A stretch of 64,000 nt of DNA from Isoetes taiwanensis (GCA_021234155.1 JAJEKV010000055.1:541001-605000), one strand, 5' to 3'. Positions 1-12,189 are shown, counted from the first letter of the stretch. Made by a program: numbers and translations. Notes: generated by a model not told the origin, from the sequence alone.

Positions 1-1224
1 ATTTAAACCCAACATACCTATTATCCATGCATGTGAGCTCGGTAATTCCCTTTGTCTGTTGTAGGATTTTACAACAAAAAGAACTTGATCATTCTTGTGG
101 CTTCTCCTTGGAGAATTTCTTTCTATAGCCTCTTGTAAATGCTAGTTGTGAGAAATTCACTCGGGTTCCAAGTCCAAAACCCACGTTCCTCTTTGAAATT
201 TCAAGGTGTACATGTTCTACCAACATTTATTGTCTCTACGGGTGCACTCCTATATTTTGTACAGATATGCAAATGAAATCAATCCAGCCAGGATATCCGT
301 TAAGAATGCAAAGCCATGTACAACCTCTGGCATTGTTGCAAAACTCAAAAGAACATGACGCATGCTTCTGCTGAAATTAAGCAGCAGAATAGTACATTAC
401 TGAATCTACAACTAGAATAACAAATCAATGACTCATTTTAAAAACTCAAATTTATTTCCCATAACCTGCAAAGACATGAAGGATTAAAATGAATGCACAA
501 AGGATTTGAACTAGCAACCCATTGTTGCTGGAGGTCAGCCTCTTTCAGAACAAGCATAGTTCTTCATTTCTTGTTTGGTGTCCAACATCATAGTGTCTCA
601 TTGACCGTTTCAAATGTTTTAGGACATGACTCCCTTAACAAACCAACACACACTTGTACATATAACCCAATGGATTAATAGAAATTCTGCAAATAAGAAA
701 ATACAATATATAGACCCTAAACAATACCTAATAATAAATAGAGAAAAACCTACAAAATATCCTAATGCAATCAGTTCATTACTCGTAAATAATTATTTGT
801 TGCTATTTCTGTTGTATGTGATCAGTCCATCAATTGTGAATAATATTCTCAAATTAAAGCCATAAGCTTCAAGAATACTGTAGCATGTTGTGCAAACTAC
901 TGAAGGCCAAGGAGACAGGCAAGTTACTCTTATAATTGGAATTGATTTGTTGTTGCAACTAGCACAACTTTGGATATGGTCCATCACCAATGTCAGAGTA
1001 ATTAATATTACTATCAATGCCATCGATCCGAGCCATCGGATCGGAATTCTCGGATGGGCGAGCATGCATTCTCTCGCATGCATGCATGTATTTTCTAGGG
1101 CTCTGGTTTGTTTGGGGATCGCTATTTCTTGTAGGTTCTTCATCGACTTCTCATCGGCGTTTTCCCCTTTCTCAGCAGTTCTCTTGACTCCCACCCGCGC
1201 CCCCTTCATGTGTATATTATTATA

Positions 1225-1345
1225 AATGTTGTTTTTTGTCGCGTGGCACGCGTGACCAGCGCCACACTCTTTCGAGGTGTAAATGTTGGTTTTTGTCGCG
1301 TGACACACGTGAACATCCCCTCGTTTTTCGAGGTTTTTTCTCTAT
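1225..1345. repeat. Short tandem direct repeat, two copies
   Basis: Two copies of a roughly 55-60 bp segment lie head to tail. Each contains 'tttttgtcgcgtg' followed by an ACGTG-type palindromic core (GTGGCACGCGTGA in the first, GTGACACACGTGA in the second) and a 'tcgaggt' tail. The G-box-like ACGTG core is noted, but no promoter context supports a regulatory role. Confidence 0.5.
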
Positions 1346-1477
1346 TGTTTTTTTGTTGGTGATGTGCAGGTCCAGGGGTGATGCGCGACTTCGGTATTCT
1401 CTATGGAGTGTGGGTTTTTTTGTGGGGATGTTTAGTAGCCTTACGTTGTCCAAGCCCCTTGCCGAGATTTTATCGCT

Positions 1478-1535
1478 AGGATTTTTCCTCAAAAACCCGA
1501 AAGGGCGGGGTTTTTTAATCCCGGTGATAAACTCT
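1478..1535 (+). mobile_element. Fragment resembling a LINE 3' end
   Basis: The phrase 'cctcaaaaacccgaaaggg' followed by 'cggggttttttaatccc' closely resembles the segment just before the tail of the LINE fragment at 26361-26609 and the reverse complement of the tail region at about 47020-47060. No simple-repeat tail follows, so it is either truncated or a chance relic. Confidence 0.35.
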
Positions 1536-2683
1536 CGGCAGGTACACTAGCCAACATTTGTAGCACACAATTTTATTTGGGGTCCAGGTATTATAACTGG
1601 ATATTCCCTATGTTTTTCATTTTTTGGATAGCCTGTGATGTGCAGCCACCCACTCTATACCATTGTAGAAATACTGCTGAGATAAATGAAAAGCCTAGCT
1701 AGCATTTTCTCCTCTCTCAGTAGTTTTCTTGACTCTCTTTCTTTAATACCAGGCAAGGGAGGGGCTTCTCCGCGCTTGATTTGCCAATTTGGCGTCTCTT
1801 TCCATGTTGTGACATGTTCTTCCCCGATCTTGTCCCTTTTTTCGCCATTTTTTAACCTTCGATCTTGATCCCGTTTTTGATAAGGAAGTTCCTCTTTTTG
1901 TCGGGAGCTTTTGTCTATTTTCATGCGAGCCCTTATTCGAGAATCATTATCATAAATATACAAATCAACAATTCGATCTAAATACATAGCATATGCATAC
2001 TAGAAGAAATGCTACCATTGTAATAGAATGCTATAATTGCAAAAGATCCTCAAGCAATAGCTACTTAAAGGTCTTCAATCATTAGCTACTTCTATTTTGA
2101 TTGCAGGGACTGTGAAATAGGCTGATAATAAAGATGGATCATCATCTTGCAGCCACAATTGCATCTATCATCCATAAATTATGTAAATTGTGACTGATCT
2201 TAACACATCTTCATTTGAGTTTCTCTATAAAGGAAAGGTTGTCATTATATGCGACTTCTCCAATACTCGGGAAACATTTTTGGATCCTAATATTTTGTTT
2301 TAAAAAAGCCCTAACAGAACAAGCCTCTTTCATCCCATAATTAATAATACTCTCATGATCATATCAGAAACCATGCTATCAGCAAGTAGGCTAACTACTG
2401 AAAAAGATGAATGTATATCAGAAAATAAGAGTTAGAATATTTATACCTTATTATTGGGTTGATGCTTCCTGCTCCTGCTTTAATACAAAGCTCCACAACT
2501 GCAGGAGCTTGTCTATAGCATTTTCTTAACTCATTAACTTCAGCTTCTAGCACAATTAATTTATAATTTTAGCATATAACACATAATTGACTGTTCCAGC
2601 GCAGTGACCAACTTCAAGAAGAGGTGGTATTCAAGAACACCAAATAAAACTTGAAGCTCTACATAGAACTCGAAGCCTTGCAA

Positions 2684-3824
2684 TTAACTCTTAAATTCAT
2701 CAACCAATTTCGTGAAGCTCATTTCAATCGTTTCCATAATCTGTCTCTTTCTTAATTCATTTGTTTGATGTTGTTGCAAGGATTTTGCCATTTCCTTACC
2801 TATAATAAGAACTTCTTCTAACAAACCCATGGCAATATTCTTGTTCTTTGCTTTTGGGCTTAAGGAATCTGCTACCTCACTCTTCACATCTCTTGTCTGA
2901 CTCTTCACATCAGCAGCATCTGCATCTGCCTCATTCACCATGCCACCATCGTCCTCAATATCGATTGCCCCTGCATGGACATGCTTTTTGACATTTGCCT
3001 TCTCACTAAAGTAGTTATCTATCAGGTCATAATGCCTACAAGATTCTTTCTTATCATTCCCTGATACTTGATTCCACGTATTGTCTGACTGGTACAACTT
3101 GAAGACATTAGCCCATTTTTTCCTACAAGCTTCTGAATCCATGTTAAAGTCTAGGCATAATCCAACAATATTAGCACGTACTTTATCCCACAAGTTCACT
3201 CCCTGTTTTGGTGGGCGTTCAAACTCAGGAATGAGTTCACCACCTCGTGCCACCTCTTCCTACCAGCATCCTCATCATCGTCTGAATCATCTTGAACATT
3301 GACTACTTCTTTAGGATTAGGATTCATACTGGCTCCTTTTGCATTGCTTGATGTCTTCGTCTTGCTCGGTGTCTTTGTCTGCTTTCCTCCCTTTCTCTTT
3401 TTGCCACGATTTGTACCATATTCCAAAGTTGAAGGCACGACACTTGGATAACTAGGTCTGATGCTGCTGTAGCTCCCATGGATGCATGCATTGCATGATG
3501 GATATTGAACAGAGATCTAGGTGATGATCTCGAAATAGAAGACATAGCTATATAAGTCGAATCTCCAACATGGTATGTAGAAGGTGGTGTAGAATAGAAT
3601 GATGAAGCTGGTATTGTAGCAGAAGTTTGAATTTGGGTTCCGTTTAAAGGCATCATTTGAGAAGGATAAATGTATGATGTAAGAGGTGTCCGAGTTGCAA
3701 ATTGCTGATTTGGAAGGATGAATAAGGATGATGTATGTGGCAATGTTTCTAGATTAGAGTGCAATGTCCTAAAATCATCATTGCCTTGAGTGCATGGAAC
3801 ATAGTGAGTTTGCTTTGCATCCAT
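2684..3824 (-). pseudogene. Myb/SANT-like (trihelix-type) DNA-binding protein, frameshifted
   Basis: Read on the minus strand, the C-terminal part (3253-2684) has the features of plant Myb/SANT-like trihelix proteins: a conserved WDKVRA block, ACRKKWANVFK and a later YDLIDNYF block, then an acidic linker and a helical C-terminus rich in Glu, Lys and Gln. The N-terminal part is low-complexity and Ser/Thr/Pro-rich (from about 3824), followed by a basic patch (RGKKRKGGKQ) and an acidic DDSDDDED stretch. These pieces sit in three different frames. A shift is needed near 3440, and another inside the first helix near 3250 where WHEVV runs out of frame. An acceptor-like TTGCAG precedes ATGGATGC at the 5' end, so an upstream exon probably existed. 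Either the gene is dead, or there are small consensus errors. Such proteins are presumed to be nuclear DNA-binding factors. Confidence 0.6.
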
Positions 3825-4195
3825 CTGCAATGGACCAATAAAATAGAAGTATCAGCCTAAGACTCTGCACTTTGCACAAAGAAATAAATATGAACTTAGA
3901 AGGACCGCCATATTTAGAGTTCGGGATGTGGTATTTCCGGACTTTTTTTGTGGTATTTCCGACCACCCGTTATCAGCCACTGTAACTTCACAGTTTCAAG
4001 CCCAGAATCAACTGTTTTGGGGCATTTTTGGATCAATCCGGCTATATCTGGGCTCAAATCGCTTCTTCTCTTCATCAAACTAATGTTAAAGAGGCAGACA
4101 AAGTGATTAGAAGGGCTTTTGAAGCAGTTCAAGCCGTCCACGGAGCTGCAAAAACGATCCGACCAAAGATTTCAGCTCCGCCGCGCAGTTTCGCG

Positions 4196-4290
4196 CTTGG
4201 TTTTTGGCCAGAAATACCACTTTTTGGCCGGAAATACCACCCTTTTGGCCGGAAATACCACCTTTTTTTGGCTGGAAATACCACTTGGCT
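4196..4290. repeat. Short tandem repeat of a GGAAATACCAC motif inside the MITE
   Basis: Four near-identical units of about 20-23 bp, each containing 'ttttGGCCGGAAATACCAC' or a one- to two-base variant, lie head to tail in the right arm of the MITE. The left arm holds two inverted copies (GTGGTATTTCC at about 3930 and 3951). The motif also recurs at the far right end near 10923. Confidence 0.7.
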
Positions 4291-4477
4291 GATAACGGAT
4301 GTCCAGAAATACCACCAAGAAAGTCCGGAAATACGGTATGTGGCCCGCAACTTTACAATTCCGTATACAGGAATGGCTCTGTGAGTAAATATTTTGAGCA
4401 GATGACCGAGCGACGGGGAGAGATGAACGTTGGGCGCTACATTTGGCGCCTCGAACTCCGTGAGGAAACCAGACCCA

Positions 4478-6797
4478 ATGGATGAGGCCTTCTTGGAGGC
4501 TGTTCTCCAGGGTCTGGGCTTCCCGGAGATCCCCAATGGCTTTGATGTGACAGTGGCAGCTTTAGATAGCATAATTATTCAATCGTACAATTCTAGAACA
4601 AGAATAGGATTCAGCAGATCAGCTTTTAGTGGTCATTATCTGAGCATTCTTTGTTTTGATAGAGTAGGTTCTTTAAGAGTTTCGGCCCATAACTCTGGCT
4701 ACCTAGCCTTAGGCAGATTCTCAAGAAATCTCTTTCAAATTTCGGTACTGGAACAGTTTGGAATCGAACCCATTCTTCATTGGACAGAGTTTTTCGACCT
4801 CAGGCCGGCCTGGTTCTTCACAAATTTACAGATTCTTGTGTGGAGATTTGCGGGAGAAAATTAGTCATGTCTTACAGACAAGGAAAAAATGGTTCGGGGC
4901 CTTCCAAAAACCCAATCGACAAAGAAAAAGCCCTCAGAATCATAGAGGATGATGAATGGACGAACATTTTCTGGCTGGAAGATAAGAAAGATAAGGTGTG
5001 GGAAAAATTGAAAACCTTATACATCACTTTCGCGCTTATCCAAGATCAGCAAAAAGCTGCTGCAGTCTGCATGGATGTTCAGGAGGACGGTGTGCTCTGT
5101 GACACCTTGGGCAAAATGAGAGCTTTAGAGAAGGATTATACCTCTGGTAGAGCTAACGACCGTGATTGGGCTTGGAATTTTCTGGAATTACTTCAAGAAA
5201 TGGACAGAAACCTTTGCAAAAGGATAATGGTGAAGCAAGGCCACTCTGAGTCGGACTGTTGTAGCCTGAAAAATAATATCTTTCAGAAATCAATGGATGA
5301 GCTCCTCAATTCAGCGAAAGCCCTGCTTATGGACCTGGAATCTTAAGTGGAACTCCAAGGCATCGATAAAACTGATTAAGAGATGGGAAGAAGCCGATGA
5401 CACGGTCATAGAAAGGCATCGAAGGCAGGCCAAAGGCAGGCTCCCATCTGGCGCAGACCTGTTACTAGAGGGCGTCTCTCAAGAGTATGGGATTCTCCAG
5501 ACCACACTCAAGAAAGATACCAGGGCATGCAAAATAAGAGACTCAAATGGCTACTTCAACCCTTTGGAAACGGACCAATGCGAATGCAAGAACTGCATGA
5601 GTACAAACACATCTGGGTTCGGCAAGGCAAGTACTTTTGTAGGTGATCAGAATGTCAGCAACCGGATTCCGATTCTGGGCAAAAGCGACAAAGCAAAAGG
5701 TCAACCTCTTCCTTCTTATAAAAATGCTTTGCTTAATGTGATTTCTTGTGATAATCCTTCTGACATGCCAAAAGATAATTTGGATTATATTGATCTCTCG
5801 GATATTCAAGATTCTACGGCTGTTAATCTTTACTCTGAAAAAGGTCCCCTAGGAGAAGTTAAATTCTGGATTACTAAGACTCGGAGAATTCCTATTTTAT
5901 CTTTGCTCAAGATCGATGCCAGAACCTTTCAAATCTTATGCAAAGATAATTTTAGTGTTTCCTGCATTCTAAAAAAGAAATTGGGCAAAATTAGCAACAG
6001 TGACTTCTATATTATGAGATGGAGCCCCTTATTTACCCCGGGAAAAGAGTGATCATATATCTACTGCTACTTGGACTACCTTTCCCAATTTACCCCCTGC
6101 TCTGTGGACCCTTTCTCATCTTAAGGCAATTGCAGGGAACCTCGGGGACATAATTTCTATTAATATTCCTCAAACTAATTTTCCCTCCGTCTGTATTTCT
6201 AAGAATATCAACTCCAGATGGCTGAGGAATGTTAAAATCAAGCTTTCAGAGGGCATTACTATGGACTTGGACATTGTTTATTCTAAGCTCCCTGTTACCG
6301 AAACTCCAGTAAAGGAGGCTCCTATGGATAATAAAGGTCCCACGAATCCCAAACCCCCTCTCATTATCAGACAAGAGTGGCGTCCAAAGAAGAAGACTTT
6401 TGAGGGCGAGATGCAAAATGGCAGCAAAATCATTGACATTATCCCCAGGACCAAGATGGAGGATAAAAGTGACTTCTTTCCCAATTACGATCCGAATGAT
6501 CCTCATTTTGACAGTAATTGGAACTTTGTCTTCAAAAATGTTAATATGGCAGTCAAATTGAATACAGGGTTTGTAACTCTTTCTTTCCCCCTTAAAGAAG
6601 TAAGTCTTCCCGAGGCTGATACTGAAAGTTACAGTTCCGAGAATGACTTTCTTCACTCTTGTGATGATGAAGGTTGGAAGCAGATAACAAGGAAAAGAGG
6701 TAGAGGACAGAAAAAATCATATGTTGGACCTCTTAGAGTCAGTCCCAGGAATTCAGCCATTCAATCTAGAATGGCCAAGGGCTTCTACAAATATTAA
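4478..6797 (+). pseudogene. LINE ORF1 (nucleic-acid-binding protein), broken
   Basis: ORF1 is readable in several pieces. A first segment starts at ATG 4478 (MDEAFLEAVLQGLGFPEI). A second, acidic and helical segment runs 4868-5346, then a cysteine-containing segment runs to 6052 (QCECKNCMST). The following in-frame stretch after a shift near 6050 (LPPALWTLSHLKAIAGNLG) resembles the DUF4283 domain common in plant LINE ORF1 proteins. The last piece (6261-6797) contains DDEGWKQITRKRGRG, a typical ORF1 C-terminal motif. The stop TAA overlaps the ORF2 start in TAATG at 6795-6799. ORF1 proteins bind the element RNA. The several frame changes mean no single product can be made. Family assignment rests on position and the DUF4283-like block. 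Confidence 0.65.
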
Positions 6798-9700
6798 TGT
6801 TTAAATCCCTTAGAATTATCACCTGGAATCTCCAGGGTATTAACAACATTATTAAAAGGGAACGTTTAAAAGTCTGCCTCTCCTCCCTCAACCCTGATAT
6901 TTTATTCATCCAGGAACACAAGATCCATGATCCTAACCACAATATTATTATTTCCAGGGCTCTCCCTCCTAATTTTCAAACGTGGTCTATAAGTGCTAAC
7001 GACTCTTCTGCAGGCATAGCTATAGCTTGGAATAAGAGAATTGATCTACATATAGATCACATGATCAATGATAATAATGGTAGATGGCAGATTTTGGTCT
7101 GCAAGATCGGGTCAGGTAGTGTAGCCCTCTTATCATAATCCATCTGATAGAATTCTAGTCTAGAATAAGATTAACTCTAGCTTAACAAGTTTAGATGTTG
7201 ATGATTTGATTATTGGAGGTGATTTCAATATGGTAACTGATTGCTTTATGAAAAATAGAAATTTTAGAGCCCTTCTTCCTCATGAGATGAATGCTTGGGT
7301 CAATCTTCTCTATGCTCATAATCTTAAGCTAGCTAGGACCAAGCCTAATGCTTTTAGCTGGTCAGATCATAGAGCTGATCCCATTTGCTGTCTTCATGAT
7401 AGATTCTACCTTAGTGAAAATTTCTCGACCATTAGTTGTGGTGGAGAATTTAGTCGGTTATACCCTTCCGACCACTACCCTCAATTAATTATTTTAAGTG
7501 GTGCTGATCAAAATAAGAGAAAATCCTTTTTCAAGTTGAATGTCACCTTCTTGATCATAATGACTTTATGCCCAAGCTCCAAGATATCTACAATTGTCAT
7601 CCCATCCTCGCCTGACTGTGGTTGGATGTGGTGGTGGATTAATCTTGCTAAGCATATAAAAAGTCATTTTGAAAGAATGGGGTAAAGAGATTCATCATAA
7701 CAAGCAAGCCAATCTAGCCGCCCTAAGGCAAAGGCTTATCAACACCTAACCGACGTAAGAATGATATTAAGATCCGGATAGAAAAAGAAGAGATGGAAAT
7801 TGCTAAAGGGTGGAAAACAAAAGCAAAAAATCAAGGAGCTCAAAGAGGATGAGAGGTGTAATTCCAAGTATTTTTTAAAATCAAAAACCAAAACTAGGAT
7901 CAAAAAAGAAACCAGATCCATGAAATCAGAGTTGGTGATGATCTTATCTCTGAAGATAATGATCTCAAAAAAGCTGCGGTTGAGCATTTCACTAATATTA
8001 TGGGTACTAATTTTGATTGTCCTGAAGAGATGATGGATACTTTTATTAAAATAGGGAATAAGGTAAACGACAATCAGAATGAGTTAATTTCTTCCCCCTT
8101 CTCTGAAATCGAGCTCAAGGAAGTAATTATGGGTATGGAAAATGGTAAGACCCCGGGTCCAGATGGTTTACCAGCCGAATTTTTTAAAAAAGCCTGGCCT
8201 ATTCTTGGAATGGGAATTACCAGACTGGCTAATGAGTTCAGGGTTTGCAAACGTTTGGATGCTCGGATCAACACTAGCCTTATTACCCTTATTCCCAAAA
8301 TTGACTCTCCCATCTCTTTTGCTGACTATAGACCTATCTCTTTGACTAATGTTGTCTATAAGATAGTTTGGTGTGCCATAGCTGCTTGGACTCAAAAAAA
8401 AGATTTTGGACTCTCAAGTTATTAGTAGCACCCAAAAGATACTTAAAAGACAGATTCATCTTAGACAATGTGGTGACTGCTATTCTGGGTTTGCAATGGG
8501 CTAAAGACTTCAATCAAGACATAGCCCTTCTTAAGCTTGACATCACTAAAGCCTTTGACACAGTCAGCTGGAAGTTTCTTTACAAATGTTGCAGGGCTCT
8601 TGGCTTTAATGAGGAAAGTATTGGTATGTTTAAAAGCCATTCTCAAAGAACTCCGGATCTGGGATTTCTCATTAATGGTGAAACTAGCCCCTTCTCTATC
8701 CAAAGAGGGGTTAAACAAGGGTTGTCCTCTTGCACCCCTTCCTTTTTAATTGTTATGGAAGCCTTGCATGCCAGACCTGGAAGAAGCCAAGATCAATAAC
8801 TCAATCAAGGGCCTCAAGCTTCAGGAGAATCCACAAGTAGATCAGATCCTAAATGGTCATTTTGCAGATGATACTTTTATTCTAACCTCAATGGATCGTG
8901 GTTCCATCATAAATACCCAAGTATCCTCCGTGATTTTGGCCATGTTTCGAAAAGTTGCAAAATTAACCCTCTCAAATCGCTATTCACTGAGGGAGATTGA
9001 CAAAGGTACTCGGGCAGCCTGAACTCTTTGGATGTAAGTATACTCCCCTGCACCAAATCCAAAATTCTTGGGATCCCATTTTGCCATCGGGAGCAATGCC
9101 TCGATTTATGGCTCGATATAGTTGAGAAATTCTATAAAAGGTTGATTCTCTAAACTCTAAATATCTCTAAAAAATGGGAGAGCTATAATTGCAAACTTTG
9201 TGATTTCCTCTTCAGGTTTATCAATCTTGGTCATTCTCGTCCCCAAGAAGATCACTAACAGCTTCAAAGTATTATTGGCAATGTGTTCATTGCATGTGGT
9301 CGAATAGAAGGTGCCGGGCATCCGATTTCGATGGAGGAATGTGAAGCTAAAAAAGAATGGAGGTCTCTAACCATTAACATCAGAAAAACAGGGGTTTAGC
9401 TTTAGTCGCTAAATATTTCTACAGGGCTTGTTATGACAAGATAAAGCATCCTATATCCATCCCGATCGACACTATATCACAGATGTCATCCGGTGATGGA
9501 TGGAGGACTCTCAAGATGGAATTGCCCCACTCTATCTATTTCCCTTTCTCCAGCCCTTCAACTCGTGTATTATCAAAAATGGATCTATGCTTGGGAAGAG
9601 GTCAAACATATGTATAATTGGGAAAAGGGTCTCGATGGATCAATCAATTTTTGGAATCCAGCCCCGATCCTTGATAATCCCAATTTATGCCGGCTTGTCA

Positions 9701-10415
9701 CTTCCGACGAGCAAGCTAAGCTCGAAACAAAAGGGAATCACTCTCATCACCCACCTCTTTGATGATAATGGTATTATCCCCTTTCAAGTTTCCGTTCTTG
9801 CTGAAGAGGATAATCAAACCAAGTTGCTCTATGAAGCCATCACTAATATCATATTGTGGCGATGGTCTCACTCTCCAGACTCATGGAATCATAATGGTAA
9901 AATTGGTTACACAGTCAAATTGGCTTACAGATTCTTAATGAGTTACCAGGAGATCACAGTTCATTCAAAATGGGATGTCTCCCAGGACAAAGCAAGGAAA
10001 AACCTGGTTTTTATGTGGAACAGCCCCATCAACCCAAAGATCAAAGCTTTCATGTGGCGACTATGGCATAAAGGCCTTGCTACCAACTATAAGAGATTTC
10101 GTTTAGCTATGACTAACTCGGATTTATGTGACAGATGCTTGGCTTATAAAGAAGACGAAGAACACCTATTCAGAACTTGCCTATGGTCGGAATGTGGAAC
10201 TTGCATCCAATATCTTTGGTCAAAACCTGGTTGCCCTGAGCCACAAAGACTTCTTTATGCCTATCAATCCATCTGATTGGAGAATTTACATACTCCTATG
10301 GAGAATATGGAAAGGAAGAAATAGCTTTATTTTTAATTGTGAAATTATCCCACCGGAGGGGATCATTAAACAGGTATTGTATGATATCAGATGGATTATG
10401 AATATTAATGGATGA
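6797..10415 (+). pseudogene. LINE ORF2 (endonuclease plus reverse transcriptase), broken
   Basis: The start ATG at 6797 opens an apurinic-type endonuclease: ITWNLQGINN, then IQEHKI, GGDFNMV near 7217 and the catalytic SDHYP at 7467-7481. The reverse transcriptase follows: GKTPGPDGLPAEFFKKAWP near 8145, TLIPKIDSP and DYRPISLTN near 8285-8350, LLKLDITKAFDTVSWKFLY near 8529, and the catalytic FADD at 8861-8872. A zinc-binding C-terminal region (zf-RVT type) runs about 9900-10180 with PKIKAFMWRLWHKGLATN and CDRCLAYKEDEEHLF. Reading is broken at about 7136-7206, 7690-8000, 8395, 8720 and 9020-9500. One break at 8719-8721 is an extra G in the GVKQG(C)PLAP motif. Function is cleavage of target DNA and first-strand synthesis. 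This copy is inactive. Confidence 0.85.
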
Positions 10416-10969
10416 TATATTTGCTATTGCAGATACCCTCTTCATCTTGACCAGGAGGCTTGAATGGAAGAAAATCAAAGCAAAGATCAACCAGGGGTGG
10501 ATTAAGTTTTTTGGACCTGCTGACACATCGGCACACTTGGATTCAATCTGCACCTGTGGCTGCTGTTGTGATCAGAACTATGACATCAGAAGAGAACTCA
10601 TATGCACAGCCAAGGATGCCAAAGGCAGATATAATATGGCCATGGCAGGCTCATGCATGTGTATTTACTGTGTCTTTCATTCCATCTTCAGGGGGAAAGC
10701 CAGAAAATGCACAAATCAGAATCTCCAATCTATCCATTGAGTCAGGACTCAAAACATCATGAACTTTGCTTCTTGCTTTTATTGCTACTCTATCTATCTT
10801 AATCTGTTCTACCGTACAAGCTGATCCTTTTTAAGGGTTAAACTTCCCTTGAAAAAAGTTTTTTGTACACTTTAATATACTTTAAATAATATATATAGCC
10901 TTCAATCAAAAAAAAGAAAGTCCGGAAATACCACATCCTGGACTCTAAATACGGACGTCCAACTTAGAA

Positions 10970-12189
10970 CCACTGCAGACCTCAAGATAGTACGCATAGC
11001 CTAAGATGAATAACACAGGCACTACTACATGAAGCAGACATAAAACGTGACAAGAGTCAAGAGGAATGCCTTTCATGCGAGTCAAGAGGATTGCCTTTCA
11101 TGCGAGTCAAGAGTGTGCCTTTCATACGAATCAATAGAAATTGAGTAGTTTGAATAGAGGAGAAAGAAAATATATTATTAGACTTAGGGAAGAAATGAAA
11201 AAAATGGAAAAAGAAGACATCTTTGGAAGATAGCTTCTAAGCTTGGGATTCTCAGCTTGGGACCAAGTCCAACATAATATAGAGCTGATCTGCCTTACCT
11301 ATATTTTACCAGGCAAGATTTATTTCTTACAAGAAGATCCAAGCTAATAAGAATGAGAGCCTAAATTATGCAACAACAGAATACTTTACTTGAAATCAAA
11401 TGCATGAAACTAGACAATGATAAATAATTAGAAGAACTAGGCCAAGGAATGTGCATGCTTTATTGAACTATTTATATTTTACATATGCTAGAAATTACAG
11501 AAAGACAACAATTATTCCTATGTGTAGCAAAAGACAGATGCTTGAAACTGATTATCGTTTCCAGTATTTCGAAATTTAAACAGCAAATATGTAGAAAGAA
11601 AATTCGAAAATGGATTTGAAAGCATGGTTTTGTTACTGCATTGAATTGTTTGCGTGAAATTGAAAGCACCTTTGTTTGGGAAGCTCCAGTCGTTCCAACA
11701 CCAGACTGCAAAATGAATTCCTAATCCTTTTGTTTGCTTGCCATGTAGGATCCTGAAGGTGACGTGCGCATCCGAACAACTTCTCGGCGGGATGTTTTCC
11801 CCATACAAGATTTGCTCCATCATCGATGTTTTGGGCACCTATAGTGTGACAAGAAACCAGCGGACAGGGATGACTTGGCATTTTTTTTATTGGCTAAAGT
11901 TTTTATGTTTTCTCCGTCTGCTAGTATGATTTCAGCCTTAAGCGAACCATCTTGGCTTCCCGATTAAAACTAGTGGAGCCAATAAAGTGCGCGCCCCTGC
12001 CGATTGCGCCATGCCTCCATCCAATGGGAATATTATTTGGCATATGCCACTCTCAACTTGTGCCGTTTGAGGTAACCGAAACTTTTCCACTATCACAAAA
12101 TCATTTTGCACTTAAATCTTTTTATTTTTATTGAGTGCAAAATCTTTGCGTGCTCAACCGTGGATCCATGCTGAAGGGAAAAAATGTTA
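10970..12189. other. Intergenic between the MITE and the protease gene
   Basis: No gene is recognised. A three-copy minisatellite lies at 11051-11131. Minus-strand open frames at 11472-11881 have no recognisable motifs. Confidence 0.5.
11051..11131. repeat. 27-bp minisatellite, three copies
   Basis: Three head-to-tail copies of GAGTCAAGAGGATTGCCTTT plus CATGCGA, with minor changes (AATGCC, GATTGCC, TGTGCC), occupy this stretch. The last copy ends CATACGAATCAA. Confidence 0.75.

Larger units (their letters stand above)
1..2650. other. Intergenic, no gene seen
   Basis: I see no convincing coding region here. The open frames are short, overlap on both strands and have no recognisable motifs. 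A direct repeat lies at about 1225-1345 and a LINE-3'-end-like motif at about 1478-1535. A short phrase, 'ctcagcagttctcttgactc', at about 1170 recurs in altered form at about 1712, suggesting an old local duplication. Confidence 0.6.
4335..10913 (+). mobile_element. LINE (plant L1-like non-LTR retrotransposon), full length but decayed
   Basis: The element is flanked by an 18-bp target duplication, AAGAAAGTCCGGAAATAC, at 4317-4334 and 10914-10931. Both copies are MITE sequence, so the LINE landed inside the MITE. It has the expected order: 5' leader, ORF1 with a C-terminal basic stretch, then ORF2 with endonuclease, reverse transcriptase and a zinc-binding C-terminal region, then about 500 bp of 3' untranslated sequence ending in 'tcaatcaaaaaaa'. 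The long perfect target duplication shows target-primed insertion. Both ORFs carry stops and frameshifts, so it is not autonomous now. Confidence 0.85.
3902..10960. mobile_element. Mutator-like MITE, split by a LINE insertion
   Basis: A 9-bp direct repeat AACTTAGAA flanks the element at 3893-3901 and 10961-10969. Just inside, the two ends are inverted: the left begins GGACCGCCATATTTAGAG and the right, reverse-complemented, begins GGACGTCCGTATTTAGAG. The match continues through GGATGTGGTATTTCCGGACTTT, about 45 bp in all. A 9-bp target duplication and long inverted ends fit a Mutator-like (MULE) non-autonomous element. Removing the inserted LINE (4335-10913) and its second target copy leaves about 462 bp, with no transposase. 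The interior shows further inverted copies of the same end: 3920-3985 pairs with about 4287-4334. It sits about 70 bp upstream of the Myb/SANT pseudogene's first recognised exon. Confidence 0.75.

Noticed and set aside
793-1308. 171-residue minus-strand open frame
   Set aside because: No motifs, overlaps an equally long open frame on the other strand, and runs through low-complexity sequence.
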